Positions 20,321-30,000 of a DNA stretch of 30,000 bases are shown piece after piece. Source of the DNA: Acropora yongei (taxonomy: Eukaryota > Cnidaria > Anthozoa > Scleractinia > Acroporidae); the NCBI GenBank assembly GCA_014634225.1, contig BLFN01000621.1:1399382-1429381 (forward strand), written 5' to 3'. The notes beneath the pieces are model-generated. The model saw only the letters and a program-made list of their open reading frames with translations. It did not search any database and had not been told where the DNA came from. The position numbers and the translations under genes are program-made. Numbering within the stretch: the first letter of the stretch is position 1; every line of letters begins with the position of its first letter.

Positions 20321-20830
20321 ATGGTAAGTGCTATCAAGGTAAGTGCTTATATTTGTCTTAAATATGTGCAACTTGTTAGAAAAACAGTCGATGGCTTAAG
20401 AAACAACAACAGGAGACCGATTGATACCTATCACGATCGAGATGGACATAATCTGGTGGAATCTTTATGGAAGTGTTTTGCGTTCGGGCAAAACAACAAC
20501 AAGTTACGTGGATTACGAGCACAATCAGTGCACACTATTGAAAGGTGAGAGGAGCAAATTAAAGAAGACGCATAATATGTTGGGAAATTGATCTTTATTG
20601 GGAATGAGCAAAACTGATTATTACCTGATGAGTCTAGGGCAAAACATCACAAGTATTGCGAAGTTTACTTCACTTGGCAATTTATCAGAACAATTGTGCC
20701 CTGATGCAGGATTCCAGGTCTTAAATGGTATTTAATCATGTGGTGATCACGTTATGGAGGGTGCAAAGATGTGTTGTAAAAAGGCTACATCCTAAGAAGG
20801 AAAAAAAAGCGATTGGATAAGAGAACAACC
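20321..20830 (+). repeat. Unit 41, W type, frame A open, conversion partner
   Basis: 510 bp. Frame A to 20548 has DGLRNNNRRPIDTYHDRDG and LWKCFAFGQNNNK. Bases 20337-20544 recur unchanged at 28916-29123 in unit 58. Confidence 0.93.
20337..20544 (+). repeat. 208-bp tract identical to 28916-29123
   Basis: I compared it line by line and saw no difference, including rare forms AGGAGACCG, TCACGATCGAG and GCGTTCGGGC. Both flanks diverge at once (CAAGG/CTAGG; AAAGGTGAG/AAAGATGAG). Confidence 0.9.
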
Positions 20831-21336
20831 ATGGTAAGTACAATTAAGATAAGTGCTTATATTTGTCTTATATATGTGGAAAGTGTTAAAAAAAAACAGT
20901 CGGTGACTTGAGAAGCACTAACAGCAAACCGATATATCTTTCATGATCAAGATGGACAATCTAATTAAATCTCCATGAAAGTGTTTTGTGTTTGGGAAAA
21001 ATAACAACAAGTTACGTGGATTGCTAGCACAATCAATGCACACTATTGAAAGACGAGAGGAGCAAATTCAAGAAGACGTATAATATGTTGAGAAATTGAT
21101 CTATATTGGGAATGAGCACAACTGATTATTACATGATGAATCTACGACAAAACATCTCAAGTATTAAGAAGTTTACTTCACTTGACAAATTATCAGCACT
21201 ATTGTGCCCTGATGCAGGATTCCAGATCTTAAATGGTATTAAATCATATGGTGATCACGTTAAGGAGGATGCAGAATTTCTTGTAAAAAGGCTACAACCT
21301 AGGAAGGAAAAAAAGCGATTGGATAAGAGATCAACC
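20831..21336 (+). repeat. Unit 42, D type (506 bp)
   Basis: The leftmost D-type unit: GATGGACAATC lacks the CA of GATGGACACAATC, and GTGTTAAAAAAAAACAG is A-rich. Further small losses are present (CCGATATATC). Frame A is shifted. Confidence 0.9.
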
Positions 21337-21845
21337 ATGGTAAGTACTATTAACGTAAAAGCTTATATTTTTCTTAAATATATGCAACTTGTTAGAAAAA
21401 CAGTCGGTGGCTTGAGAAACAACAACAGCAAACCGATTCATATCTATGATGATGAATACGGACACAATCTGATGTAATCTCGATGGAAGTGTTTTGTGTT
21501 TGGGCAAACCAACAACAAGTTACGTTGATTACGAGCACAATCAGTGCACACTATTGAAAGATGAGAGGAGCAAATTCAAGAAGACCCATAATATGTTGGG
21601 AAATTGATCTATATTGGGAATGAGCACAACTGATTATTACATGATGAGTCTACGACAACACGTTACAAGTATTGAGAAGTTTACTTCACTTGGCAACTTA
21701 TCAGCACAATTGTGCCCTGATGCAGGATTCCAGACCTTAAATAGTATTTAATCATATGGTGATCACGCTATACAGGATGAAAAATGTGTTGTAAAAAGGC
21801 AACAACCTAGGAAGGAAAAAAAAGCGATTGGATAAGAAATCAACC
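21337..21845 (+). repeat. Unit 43, W type, frame A truncated
   Basis: 509 bp. TAA at 21475-21477 (CTGATGTAATC; others CTGGTGGAATC). The A-side frame joins an open stretch that began upstream at 21106. It has HIYDDEYGHN. Confidence 0.9.
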
Positions 21846-22354
21846 ATGGTAAGTACTATAAAGGTAAGTGCTTATATTTGTCTTAAATATGTACAAAGTG
21901 TTAAAAAAACTGTCGGTGTCTTGAGAAACAACAACAGCAAACCAATTGATATTTTTCATGATTAAGATGGACAATCTGGTTAAATCTCTATGCAAATGTT
22001 TTGTGTTGGGGAAAAACAACAACAAGTTAAGTGGATTGCTACCACAATCAGTGCACACTATTGAAAGATGAGAGGAGTAGATTCAAGATGACGTGTAATA
22101 TGTTGGGAAATTGATCTATATTGGGAATAAGCACAACTGATTATTACATGATGACTCTACGACAAAACATCACAAATATTGAGAAGTTTACTTCACTTGG
22201 AAAATTATCAGCACAATTGTGCGGTGATGCAGGATTCGAGATTTTAAATGGTATTTAATCATATGGTGATCACGTTATGGAGTATGCAAAAATGTGTTGT
22301 AAACACGCTACAACCTAGGAAGGAAAAGAAAAGCGATTGCATAAGAGATCAACC
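21846..22354 (+). repeat. Unit 44, D type, frame A closed
   Basis: 509 bp. TAA at 21963-21965 (CATGATTAAGATG), then GATGGACAATCTGGTTAAATC. It has an AGTGTTAAAAAAACTG junction like unit 42. Confidence 0.9.
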
Positions 22355-22864
22355 ATGGTACGTACTATCAAGGTAAGTGCTTTTCTTTGTCTTACATATG
22401 TGCAACTTTTTAGAAAAACAGTCGATGGCCTGAGAAACAACAACAGCAAACCGATTGATACCTATCATGATCAAGATGGACACAATGTGGTGGAATCTGC
22501 ATGGAAGTGTTTTGCGTTTGGGCGAAACAACAACAAGTTACGTGGATTACGAGCAGAATCAGTGCACACTATTAAAAGATGAGAGGAGGAAATTCAAGAT
22601 GACGTATAATATGTTGGGAAATTGATCTATATTGGGAATGAGCACAACTGAATATTCCATAATGAGTCTACGACAACACATCACAAGTATTAAGAAGTTT
22701 ACTTCACTTGGCAACGTATCAGCACAGTTGTGCCCTGATGCAGAATTCCAGATCTTAAATGGTATTTAATCATATGGTGATCAAGTTATGGAGGATGCAG
22801 AATCTTTTGTAAAAAAGCTACATTCTAGAAAGGAAAAGAAAAGCGAGTGGATAAAAGGTCAACC
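22355..22864 (+). repeat. Unit 45, W type, frame A open
   Basis: 510 bp. The first donor-like motif is lost (ATGGTACGT). Frame A is open to 22582, with VRTIKVSAFLCLTYVQLF and DTYHDQDGHNVVES. Confidence 0.92.
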
Positions 22865-23378
22865 ATGGTAAAGATTATCAAGGTAAGTGCTTATATTTGC
22901 CTTAAGTATGCCCAACTTGTTAGCAAAACAGTCGGTGGCTTGAGAAACAACAACAGCAATCTGATTGATATCTATCATGATCAAGATGGACACAATCTGG
23001 GGGAATCTACATGGAAGTGTTTTGTGTTTGGGCAAAACAACAAGTTACTTGGATTTCAAGCACAATCAGTTCACACTATTGAAAGATGAGAGGAGCAATT
23101 TCAAGATGACGGATAATATGTTGGGAAATTAATATATATTGGGAATTTTTATTAATGAGCACGACTGATTATTACATGATGAGTCAACGACAAAACGTCA
23201 CAAGTATTGAGAAGTTTACTTCACTTGGCAAATTATCAGCACAACTGTGCCTTCATGCAGGATTCCAGATCTTAAGTGGTATTTAATCATATGGTGATCA
23301 CGTTTTGGATGCAGAATGTGTTGTAAAAAGGCAACAACCTAGGAAGGAAAAGAAAAGCGATTGGATAAGAGATCAACC
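22865..23378 (+). repeat. Unit 46, W type, frame A open (514 bp)
   Basis: Frame A is open to 23089, one codon short (AAAACAACAAG). A short insertion near 23147 (GGAATTTTTATTAATGAGC) lengthens the 3' part. The first donor-like motif is ATGGTAAAG. Confidence 0.91.
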
Positions 23379-23883
23379 ATGGTAAGTACTATAAAGATAA
23401 GTGCTTATGTTTGTCTTAAATGTGTGCAACTTGTTAGAAAAACAGTAAGTGGCTTGAAAAACAACAACAGAAAATCGATGGATATCTATCATAATCAAGA
23501 TGGAACCAATCTTGTGGAATCCCCATGGAGGTGTTTTGTGTTTGGGCGAAACAACAACAAGTTACGTGGATTAAGAGCACAATCAGTGCACACTATTGAA
23601 AGATGAGAGGAGCAAGTTCAAGATGACGTAGAATATGTTGGGAAATTGATCTATATTGGGACTGAGCACAACTGATTATTACCTTGATGAGTCTACGACA
23701 AAACATCAAAAGTGTTGTTACTTTAATTGGCAAATTATTAGCACAATTGTGCCCTGATTCAGGATTCCAGATCTTAAATGGTACTTAACTATATGGTCAT
23801 CACGTTATGGAGGATGCAGAATGTGTTGTAAAAAGGCTACAACCTATGAAGGAAAAGAAAGGCGATTGGATAAGACATCAACC
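23379..23883 (+). repeat. Unit 47, T type, frame A open (505 bp)
   Basis: The leftmost T-type unit: DGTNLVESPW in place of DGHNLVESPW. Frame A is open to 23606. The 3' part lost bases at AAAGTGTTGTTACTTTAATTGG. Confidence 0.91.
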
Positions 23884-24390
23884 ATGGTAAGTACTATCAA
23901 GGTAAGTGCTTATATCTGTCTTAACTATGTGCAAGTTGTTTGAAAAACAGTCGGTGACTTGAGACAAAGCAACAACAAACCGATTGATATCTGTTATGAT
24001 CAACATGGACAATCTGGTTAAATCTCCATGGAAGTGTTTTGTGTTTGGGCAAGACAACAAGAAGTTAAGTGGATTGCGAGCGCAACCAGTGCACACTACT
24101 GAAAGATGAGAGGAGCAAATTGAAGATGACGTATAATATGTTGGAAAATCGAGCTATATTGGAATGAACACAATTGATTATTACATGATGAGTGTACGAC
24201 AGAACATCACAAGTGTTGAGAAGTTTACGTCACTTGGCAAATTATCAGCACAATTGTGCCCTGATGCAGGATTCCAGATCTTAAATGGTATTTAATCATA
24301 TGGTGATCACGTTATGGAGGATGCAGAATTTGTTGGAAAAAGGCTACAACCTATGAAGGAAAAGAAAAGCGATTAAATAAAAGATCAACC
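23884..24390 (+). repeat. Unit 48, D type, frame A closed (507 bp)
   Basis: TGA at 23941-23943 (GTTTGAAAA; others GTTAGAAAA), with CATGGACAATCTGGTTAAATC downstream. Confidence 0.9.
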
Positions 24391-24901
24391 ATGGTAAGTA
24401 CTATCAATGTAAGTGCTTATATTTGTCTTAAATATGTGCAACTTGTTAGAAAAACAGTCGGTGGCTTAAGAAACAACAACAGGAAACCGATTGATATCCA
24501 TCATAATGAAGATAGAACCAATCTGGTGGACTCTGCGTGGAAGTTTTTTGTTTTTTGTGCAAAACAACAACAAGTTACGTGGATTACGAGCACAATCAGT
24601 GCACACTATTGAAAGATGAGAGGAGCAAATTCAAAATGACGTATAATATTTTGGGAAATTGATCTATATTGGGAATGAGCACAACTGATTATTACGTGAT
24701 GAGTCTACAATAAAACATCACAAGTACTGAGAAGTTTACTTTACTTGGCAAATTATCAGCACATTTCTGCCCTGACGCAGGATTCCAGATCTTAAATGGT
24801 ATTTAATCATATGGTGATCACGTTATGGAGGATGCAGAATGTGTTGTAAAAAGGCTACAACCTAGGAAGGAAAAGAAAAGCGATTGGATAAGACATCAAG
24901 C
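24391..24901 (+). repeat. Unit 49, T type, frameshifted (511 bp)
   Basis: AGTTTTTTGTTTTTTGTGC has extra T bases, so frame A slips near 24545 and ends at 24612. GATAGAACCAATC marks it as T type. Confidence 0.9.
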
Positions 24902-25411
24902 CTTGTAAGTACTATAAAGGTAAGTGCTTATCTTTGTCTTAAATATGTGCAACTTGTTAGAAAAACAGTCAGTGATTTGAGAAACAACAACAGCAATCCG
25001 ATTGATATCTATCATAACCAAGATGGAACCAATCTGGTGGACTCTCCATGGAAGTGTTGTGTGTTTGGGCAAAAAAACAACAAGTTTTGTGGATTCAGAA
25101 CACAATCAGTGCACACTATTGAAAGATGAGAGGAGCAAATTCAAGATGACGTATAATATGTTGGGAAATTGATCTATATTGGGAATGAGCACAACTGATT
25201 ATTACGTGATGAGTCTACGACAAAACATCAAAAGTATTGAGATGTTTACTTCACTTGACAAATTATCAGCACAATTGTGCCCTGATGCAGGATTCCAGAT
25301 CTTAAATGGTATTTAATCATTTGGTGATCACATTATGGAGGATGCAGAATGTGTTAAAAAAAGGCTACAACCTAGGAAACAAAAGAAAAACGATTGGACA
25401 AGACATCAACC
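24902..25411 (+). repeat. Unit 50, T type, ATG lost, frame A open
   Basis: 510 bp. The landmark CCTTGTAAGT has CTT in place of ATG, but the donor-like GTAAGT stays. Frame A is open to 25129 with YHNQDGTNLVDSPWKCCVFG. Confidence 0.91.
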
Positions 25412-25919
25412 ATGGTAAGTACTATCAAGGTAAGTGCTTATATTTGTCTTAAATCTCTGCAACTTGTTAGAAAAACAGTCGGTCGCTTGAGAAAGAACAA
25501 CAGCAAAACGATCAATATCTTTTATGATCAAGATGGACAATCTGGTTGAATCTCAATGGAAGTATTTTGTGTTTGGGCCAAACAGCAACAAGTTAGGTGG
25601 ATTACAAGCACAATTAGTGCACACTATTGAAAGATGAGAGGAGCAAATTCAAGATGACGTATAATATGTTGGGAAATTGATCTATATTTTGAATGAGCAC
25701 AACTGATTATTACATGATGAGTCTACGACAAAACATCACAAGTATTGAGAAGTTTACTTCACTTGGCAAGTTATCAGCACAATTGTGCCCTGATGCAGGA
25801 TTCCAGATCTTAAATGCTATTTAATCATATGGTAATCACGTTATGGAGGATGCAGAATGTCTTGTAAAAAGGCTACAACCTAGGAAGGAAAAGAAAAGCG
25901 ATTGGATAAGAGATCAACC
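25412..25919 (+). repeat. Unit 51, D type, frameshifted (508 bp)
   Basis: GATGGACAATCTGGTTGAATC shows the 2-bp loss. TTAGGTGGATTACAAGCACAATTAGTG is shared with unit 56. Confidence 0.9.
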
Positions 25920-26429
25920 ATGGTAAGTACTATCAAGGTAAGTGCTTATGTTTGTCTAAAATATGTGCAACTTGTCAGAAAAACAGTGGGTGGCTTGAGA
26001 AACAACAACAGCAAAGCGATTGATATCTATCATTATCAAGATAGACACAATCTGGTGGAATCTCCATGGAAGTGTTTTGTGTTTGGACAAAACAACCACA
26101 AGTTACTTAGATTACGAGCACAATCAGTGCACACTATTAAAAAATGAGAGGTGCTAATTCAAGAAGACGCATAATATGTTGGGAAATTGATCTATATTGG
26201 AAATGAGCACAACCGATTATTACATGATGAGTCTACGACAAAACATTACAAGTATTGAGAAGTTTACTTCACTTTGCAAATTCTCAGCGCAATTTTGCGG
26301 TGATGCAGGATTCCAGATCTTAAATGGTATTTAATCATATGGTGATCACGTTATGGAGGGTGCAGAATGTGTTGTAAAAAGGCAACAATCTAAGAAGGAA
26401 AACAAAAGCGATTGGATAAGACATCAACC
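25920..26429 (+). repeat. Unit 52, W type, frame A open
   Basis: 510 bp. Frame A is open to 26147 with GQNNHKLLRLRAQSV and HTIKK. This end recurs in unit 55 (1452 bp right), with GAGAGGTGCTAATTC in both. Confidence 0.92.
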
Positions 26430-26858
26430 ATGGTAAGTACTATTAAGGTAAGTGCTTATGTTTGTCTTAAATATGAGGAACTTGTTGGAACAACAGTCGG
26501 TTGCTTGAGAAACAACAACAGCAAACCGATTCATATCTATGATGATCAAGATGGACACAATCTGGTGGAATCTCCATGGAAGAGTTTTGTGTTTTGGAAA
26601 AACAATAACAAGTTACGTGGATTGCAAGAACAATCAGTGCACACTATTAAAAGATAAGAAGAGAAGATCCAACATCACAAGTATTGAGAAGTTTGCTTCA
26701 CTTGGCAAATTATCATCACAATCGTGCCCTGATGCAGGATTCCAGATCTTAAATGGTATTTAATCATATGGTGATCACCTTATGGAGGATGCAGAATCTG
26801 TTGGAAAAAGGCTACCACCTAGAAAAGAAGAGAAAAGCGAATGGATAAGACGTCAACC
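26430..26858 (+). repeat. Unit 53, private 81-bp deletion (429 bp)
   Basis: AAGAAGAGAAGATCCAACATC jumps from just after the frame A stop (26657) into CATCACAAGTATTGAG, removing the frame B ATG region. This is a different deletion from the 87-bp class. The 3' end is the GAATCTGTTGGAAAAAGG form. Confidence 0.92.
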
Positions 26859-27371
26859 ATGGTAAGTACTGCCAAGGTAAGTTGCTTATATTTATGTTAA
26901 AGATGTGCAACTTGTTAGAAAAACAGTTGGTCGCTTCAAAACAAGAACAGCAAACCGATTGATATCTATCATGATCAAGATGGAACCAGTCTGGTGGAAT
27001 CGTCATGGAAGTGTTCCATGTATGGGAAAAACAACAACAAGTTACGTGGATTCCGAGCACAATCCGTGCACCCTATTGAAAGATGTGAGGAGGAAATTCA
27101 AGATGACGTATAATATGTTGGGAAATTGATCTATATTGGGAATGAGCACAACTGATTATTACATGATGAGTCTACGACAACACATAACAAGTATTGAGAA
27201 GTTTACTTCACTTGGCAAATTATCAGCACAATTCAGCCCTTATGCAGGATTCCAGATCTTAAATGGTATTTAATCAAATGGTGGTGGTCACGTTTTGAAC
27301 GATGCAGAATGTGTTGTAAAAAGGCTACAACCTAGGAAGGAAAACAAAAGCGATTGAATAAGAGGTAATCC
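26859..27371 (+). repeat. Unit 54, T type, frameshifted (513 bp)
   Basis: AAGGTAAGTTGCTTATATT has an extra T that breaks frame A early. Frame B is open over 26905-27129. It has ACCAGTCTGGTGGAATCGTC and a further insertion near 27286 (GGTGGTGGTC). Confidence 0.9.
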
Positions 27372-27882
27372 ATGGTAAGTACTAACAAGGTAAATGCTTA
27401 TCTTTGTCTTAAATATGTGCAACTTGTTAGAAAAACAGTCGGTGGCTTGAAAAACAACAACAGGAAAAGGATTGATATCTATGATGATCAAGATGTAACC
27501 AATCTGGTGGAATCTCCATGGAAGTGTTTTGTGTTTGGACAAAACAACCACAAGTTACTTAGATTACGAGCACAATCAGTGCACACTATTAAAAAATGAG
27601 AGGTGCTAATTCAAGAAGACGTATAATATGTTGGGAAATTGATCTATATTGGAAATGAGCACAACCGATTATTACATGATGAGTCTACGACAAAACATCA
27701 CAAGTATTGAGAAGTCTACTTTACTTTGCAAATTATCAGCACAATTGTGCTCTGATGCAGGATTCCAGGTCTTAAATTGTATTTAATCATATGGTGGTCA
27801 CGTTATGGAGGATGCAAAGTTGTGTTGTAAAAAGACTACAACCTACGAAGGAAAACAAAAGCGATTGGATAAGAGATTAACC
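27372..27882 (+). repeat. Unit 55, T type 5' half, unit 52-like middle, frame A open
   Basis: 511 bp. DDQDVTNLVESPW, then GQNNHKLLRLRAQSV, ending at 27599. A mosaic of two subfamilies within one unit. Confidence 0.91.
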
Positions 27883-28389
27883 ATGGTAAGTACTATCAAG
27901 CTAAGTGCTTATATTTTTCTTAAATATGTGCAAGGTGTTAAAAAAGCATTCGGTGACTTGAGAAACAACAACAGCAAACCGATACATATCTATCATGATC
28001 AAGATGGACAATGTGGTTGAATCTCCATGGGAGCGTTTTGTGTTTGGGCAAAACAACAACAAGTTAGGTAGATTACAAGCACAATTAGTGCACACTATTG
28101 AAAAATGAGAGGAGCAAATTCAAGATGACGTATAATATGTTGGGAACTTGATCTATATTGTGAATCAGCACAACTGATTATTACATGATGAGTCTACGAC
28201 AAGACATCACAAGTATTGAGAAGTTTACTTCACCTTGCAAATTATCAGCACAATTGTGCCCTGATGCAGGATTCCAGATCTAAATGGTAATTATTCATAT
28301 GGTGATCACGTTATGGAGGATGCAGAATGTGTTGTAAAAAGGCTAAAACCTAGGAAGGAAAACAAAATCAATTCGATAACAGATCAACC
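27883..28389 (+). repeat. Unit 56, D type, frame A truncated (507 bp)
   Basis: GATGGACAATGTGGTTGAATC; the frame ends at 28020. The 3' end (CAGATCTAAATGGTAATTATTC; AAAATCAATTCGATAACAG) recurs almost unchanged at the end of unit 58. Confidence 0.91.
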
Positions 28390-28899
28390 ATGGTAAGTAC
28401 TATAAAGGTAAGTGCTTATGTTTATCTTAAATATGTGGAACTTGTTAGAAAAACAGTCGGTGGCTTGAAAAAGAACAACATGAAACCGATTGATATCTAT
28501 CATGATCAAGATGGAACCAATCTGGTGGAATCTCTATGGAAGTGTTTTGTGTTTGGAAAAAACAACAAAAAGTTACGTGGATTGAGAGCACAATCAGTGC
28601 ACACTATTGAAAGCTAAGATGAGCAAATTCAAGAGGAGGTATAATATGTTGGGAAATTGATCTATAATCGGAATGAGCACAACTAATTATTAAGTGATGA
28701 GTTTCCGACAAAACATCACAAGTATTGAGAAGTTTACTTCACTTGGAAAATTATCAGCTCAATTGAGCCCTGATGCAGGATTCCAGAATTTAAATGGTAT
28801 TTAACCATCTGGTGATCACCTTATGGAGGATTTAGAATGTGTTGTAAAAAGGCTACAACCTAGCAAGGAAAAGAAAAGCTATTGGATAAGACATTGACC
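28390..28899 (+). repeat. Unit 57, T type, frame A open
   Basis: 510 bp. Frame A is open to 28617 (TAA). The copy 1019 bp to the right (unit 59) differs at only about six sites by eye. Private forms include GTTTATCTTAAATATG and AGAGGAGGTATAATATG. Confidence 0.93.
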
Positions 28900-29408
28900 A
28901 TCGTAAGTACTATCTAGGTAAGTGCTTATATTTGTCTTAAATATGTGCAACTTGTTAGAAAAACAGTCGATGGCTTAAGAAACAACAACAGGAGACCGAT
29001 TGATACCTATCACGATCGAGATGGACATAATCTGGTGGAATCTTTATGGAAGTGTTTTGCGTTCGGGCAAAACAACAACAAGTTACGTGGATTACGAGCA
29101 CAATCAGTGCACACTATTGAAAGATGAGAGGAGCAAATTCAAGATGACGTATAATATGTTGGGAAATTGATCTATATTGGGAATGAGCACAACTGATTAT
29201 TACATGATGAGTCTACGACAACACATAACAAGTATTGAGAAGTTTACTTCACTTGGCAAATTATCAGCACAATTGTGCCCTGATGCAGGATTCCAGATCT
29301 AAATGGTAATTATTCATATGGTGATCACGTTATGGAGGATGCAGAATGTGTTGTAAAAAGGCTAAAACCTAAGAAGGAAAACAAAATCAATTCCATAACA
29401 GATCAACC
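28900..29408 (+). repeat. Unit 58, mosaic unit, ATG mutated to ATC
   Basis: 509 bp. The 5' 40% equals unit 41 and the 3' end equals unit 56. The landmark is CCATCGTAAGT. The frame is otherwise open to 29127. Confidence 0.93.
28916..29123 (+). repeat. 208-bp tract identical to 20337-20544
   Basis: The right partner of the pair, 8579 bp away, embedded in a unit whose 3' part derives from another subfamily. Confidence 0.9.
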
Positions 29409-29918
29409 ATAGTAAGTACTATAAAGGTAAGTGCTTATGTTTATCTTAAATATGTGCAACTTGTTAGAAAAACAGTCGGTGGCTTGAAAAAGAACAACAT
29501 GAAACCGATTGATATCTATCATGATCAAGATGGAACCAATCTGGTGGAATCTCTATGGAAGTGTTTTGTGTTTGGAAAAAACAACAAAAAGTTACGTGGA
29601 TTGAGAGCACAATCAGTGCACACTATTGAAAGATAAGATGAGCAAATTCAAGAGGAGGTATAATATGTTGGGAAATTGATCTATAATTGGAATGAGCACA
29701 ACTAATTGTTAAGTGATGAGTTTCCGACAAAACATCACAAGTATTGAGAAGTTTACTTCACTTGGAAAATTATCAGCACAATTGAGCCCTGATGCAGGAT
29801 TCCAGAATTTAAATGGTATTTAACCATCTGGTGATCACCTTATGGAGGATTTAGAATGTGTTGTAAAAAGGCTACAACCTAGCAAGGAAAAGAAAAGCTA
29901 TTGGATAAGACATTGACC
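29409..29918 (+). repeat. Unit 59, T type, near-copy of unit 57, ATG mutated to ATA
   Basis: 510 bp. The landmark is CCATAGTAAGT. The frame is otherwise open to 29636 (TAA). Confidence 0.93.
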
Positions 29919-30000
29919 ATCGTAAGTACTATCTAGGTAAGTGCTTATATTTGTCTTAAATATGTGCAACTTGTTAGAAAAACAGTCGATGGCTTGAGAA
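29919..30000 (+). repeat. Partial unit 60, near-copy of unit 58
   Basis: It has the same CCATCGTAAGT and ACTATCTAGG as unit 58, with one difference seen in 82 bases. The array and its two-unit repeat continue beyond the window. Confidence 0.9.

Larger units (their letters stand above)
1..30000 (+). repeat. Tandem array of a ~510-bp satellite-like unit, 59 full copies
   Basis: The CCATGGTAAGTAC landmark, or a mutated form of it, recurs about every 510 bases from end to end, always on the + strand. Between landmarks the sequence aligns along its full length. Unit lengths cluster at 505-516, with classes at 417-423 (87-bp deletion), 429, 275 and 531-533 (oligo-A units). No unique spacer separates the units and both window edges cut through a unit. 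Most length classes are multiples of three (510, 507, 423, 429, 531, 513, 516), so reading frames often stay in phase between neighbours, but every frame is closed by stops in each unit and no giant repeat protein is encoded. A eukaryotic satellite, or a decayed tandem gene-fragment array, fits best. Confidence 0.97.
28250..30000 (+). repeat. Two-unit higher-order repeat, period 1019 bp
   Basis: Units 57+58 recur as 59+60 with few differences, and the end of unit 56 equals the end of unit 58. So the dimer homology starts before 28390 and continues past the window edge. Confidence 0.9.

Noticed and set aside
1..30000. CRISPR array
   Set aside because: The whole unit is repeated, there are no unique spacers between short repeats, and the period is about 510 bp.
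1..30000. One giant protein with 170-residue repeats
   Set aside because: Although 510 is a multiple of three, all three forward frames contain recurrent in-phase stops in every unit, and neighbours often differ by one or two bases.
1..30000. Ciliate-type code that would read TAA and TAG as glutamine
   Set aside because: TGA stops also recur in frames A and B, so reassigning TAA and TAG does not open a long frame.
1..30000. rRNA, 5S, tRNA or snRNA gene array
   Set aside because: No tRNA A and B box pairs, no rRNA-like conserved core, and no T-run pol III terminator at a fixed place in the unit.
1..30000. Transposon, integrase or reverse transcriptase coding sequence
   Set aside because: No frame shows catalytic motifs such as YXDD or a spaced DDE, and no terminal inverted repeats were seen.

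Overview
The whole 30-kb window is one head-to-tail, same-strand tandem array of a repeat about 510 bp long. I see no unique sequence. There are 59 complete units plus a partial unit at each edge, so the array runs past both ends of the window. Units are counted here from the ATG of a recurrent CCATGG. That phase is a convention, not a proven boundary. The DNA is AT-rich and has no operon-like gene packing, no rRNA or tRNA, and no recognisable transposon gene. The unit carries vertebrate-type Kozak contexts (ACCATGG) and strong eukaryotic 5' splice-site matches (GTAAGT). A eukaryotic nuclear satellite or satellite-like tandem gene-fragment array is the most economical reading. The lineage cannot be told from sequence alone, and I recognise no gene.

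Unit anatomy, with relative position 1 at the A of the ATG: ATG fused to a donor-like GTAAGT (4-9); a second donor-like GTAAGT (19-24); a TTGTTAG acceptor-like end (about 59); an open frame of about 75 codons (frame A) ending in TGA at about 226-228; a second protein-like frame (frame B, shifted +1) with an ATG at about 284 and a TAA at about 413; a 12-bp perfect palindrome at about 369; then a purine-rich AGGAAGGAAAAGAAAAG stretch leading into the next CCATGG. Frame A is intact in about 34 of 59 complete units. The others carry stops or frameshifts. This looks like a degenerate coding-derived satellite or a largely pseudogenised array. Selection on the peptide is possible but unproven.

Layout: 1-17 kb holds mixed baseline (W) units, Y-type units (PRKCFVYGKNKNK in frame A), oligo-A units (531-533 bp, one of 511) and F-type units (MVSTFKV). 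From 4.6 to 20.3 kb, five units share one 87-bp deletion, and three units carry the RKNDSKPIDV variant. At 15.4-16.7 kb almost identical 509-bp units lie side by side, a fresh local amplification. From 20.8 kb to the right edge the Y, F and oligo-A types vanish and two others appear: D units (2-bp loss giving GGACAATCTGG) and T units (DGTNLV). The right edge is a two-unit higher-order repeat of 1019 bp.

The array records repeated unequal exchange and conversion. Examples are a block repeated 6081 bp apart, a 208-bp identical tract in units 8579 bp apart, and a 275-bp unit whose junction shows duplication out of unit register. No cooperating gene system is supported. The points most worth testing are whether frame A is translated or selected, whether the paired donor motifs are used in a transcript, and whether the array is centromeric or heterochromatic.
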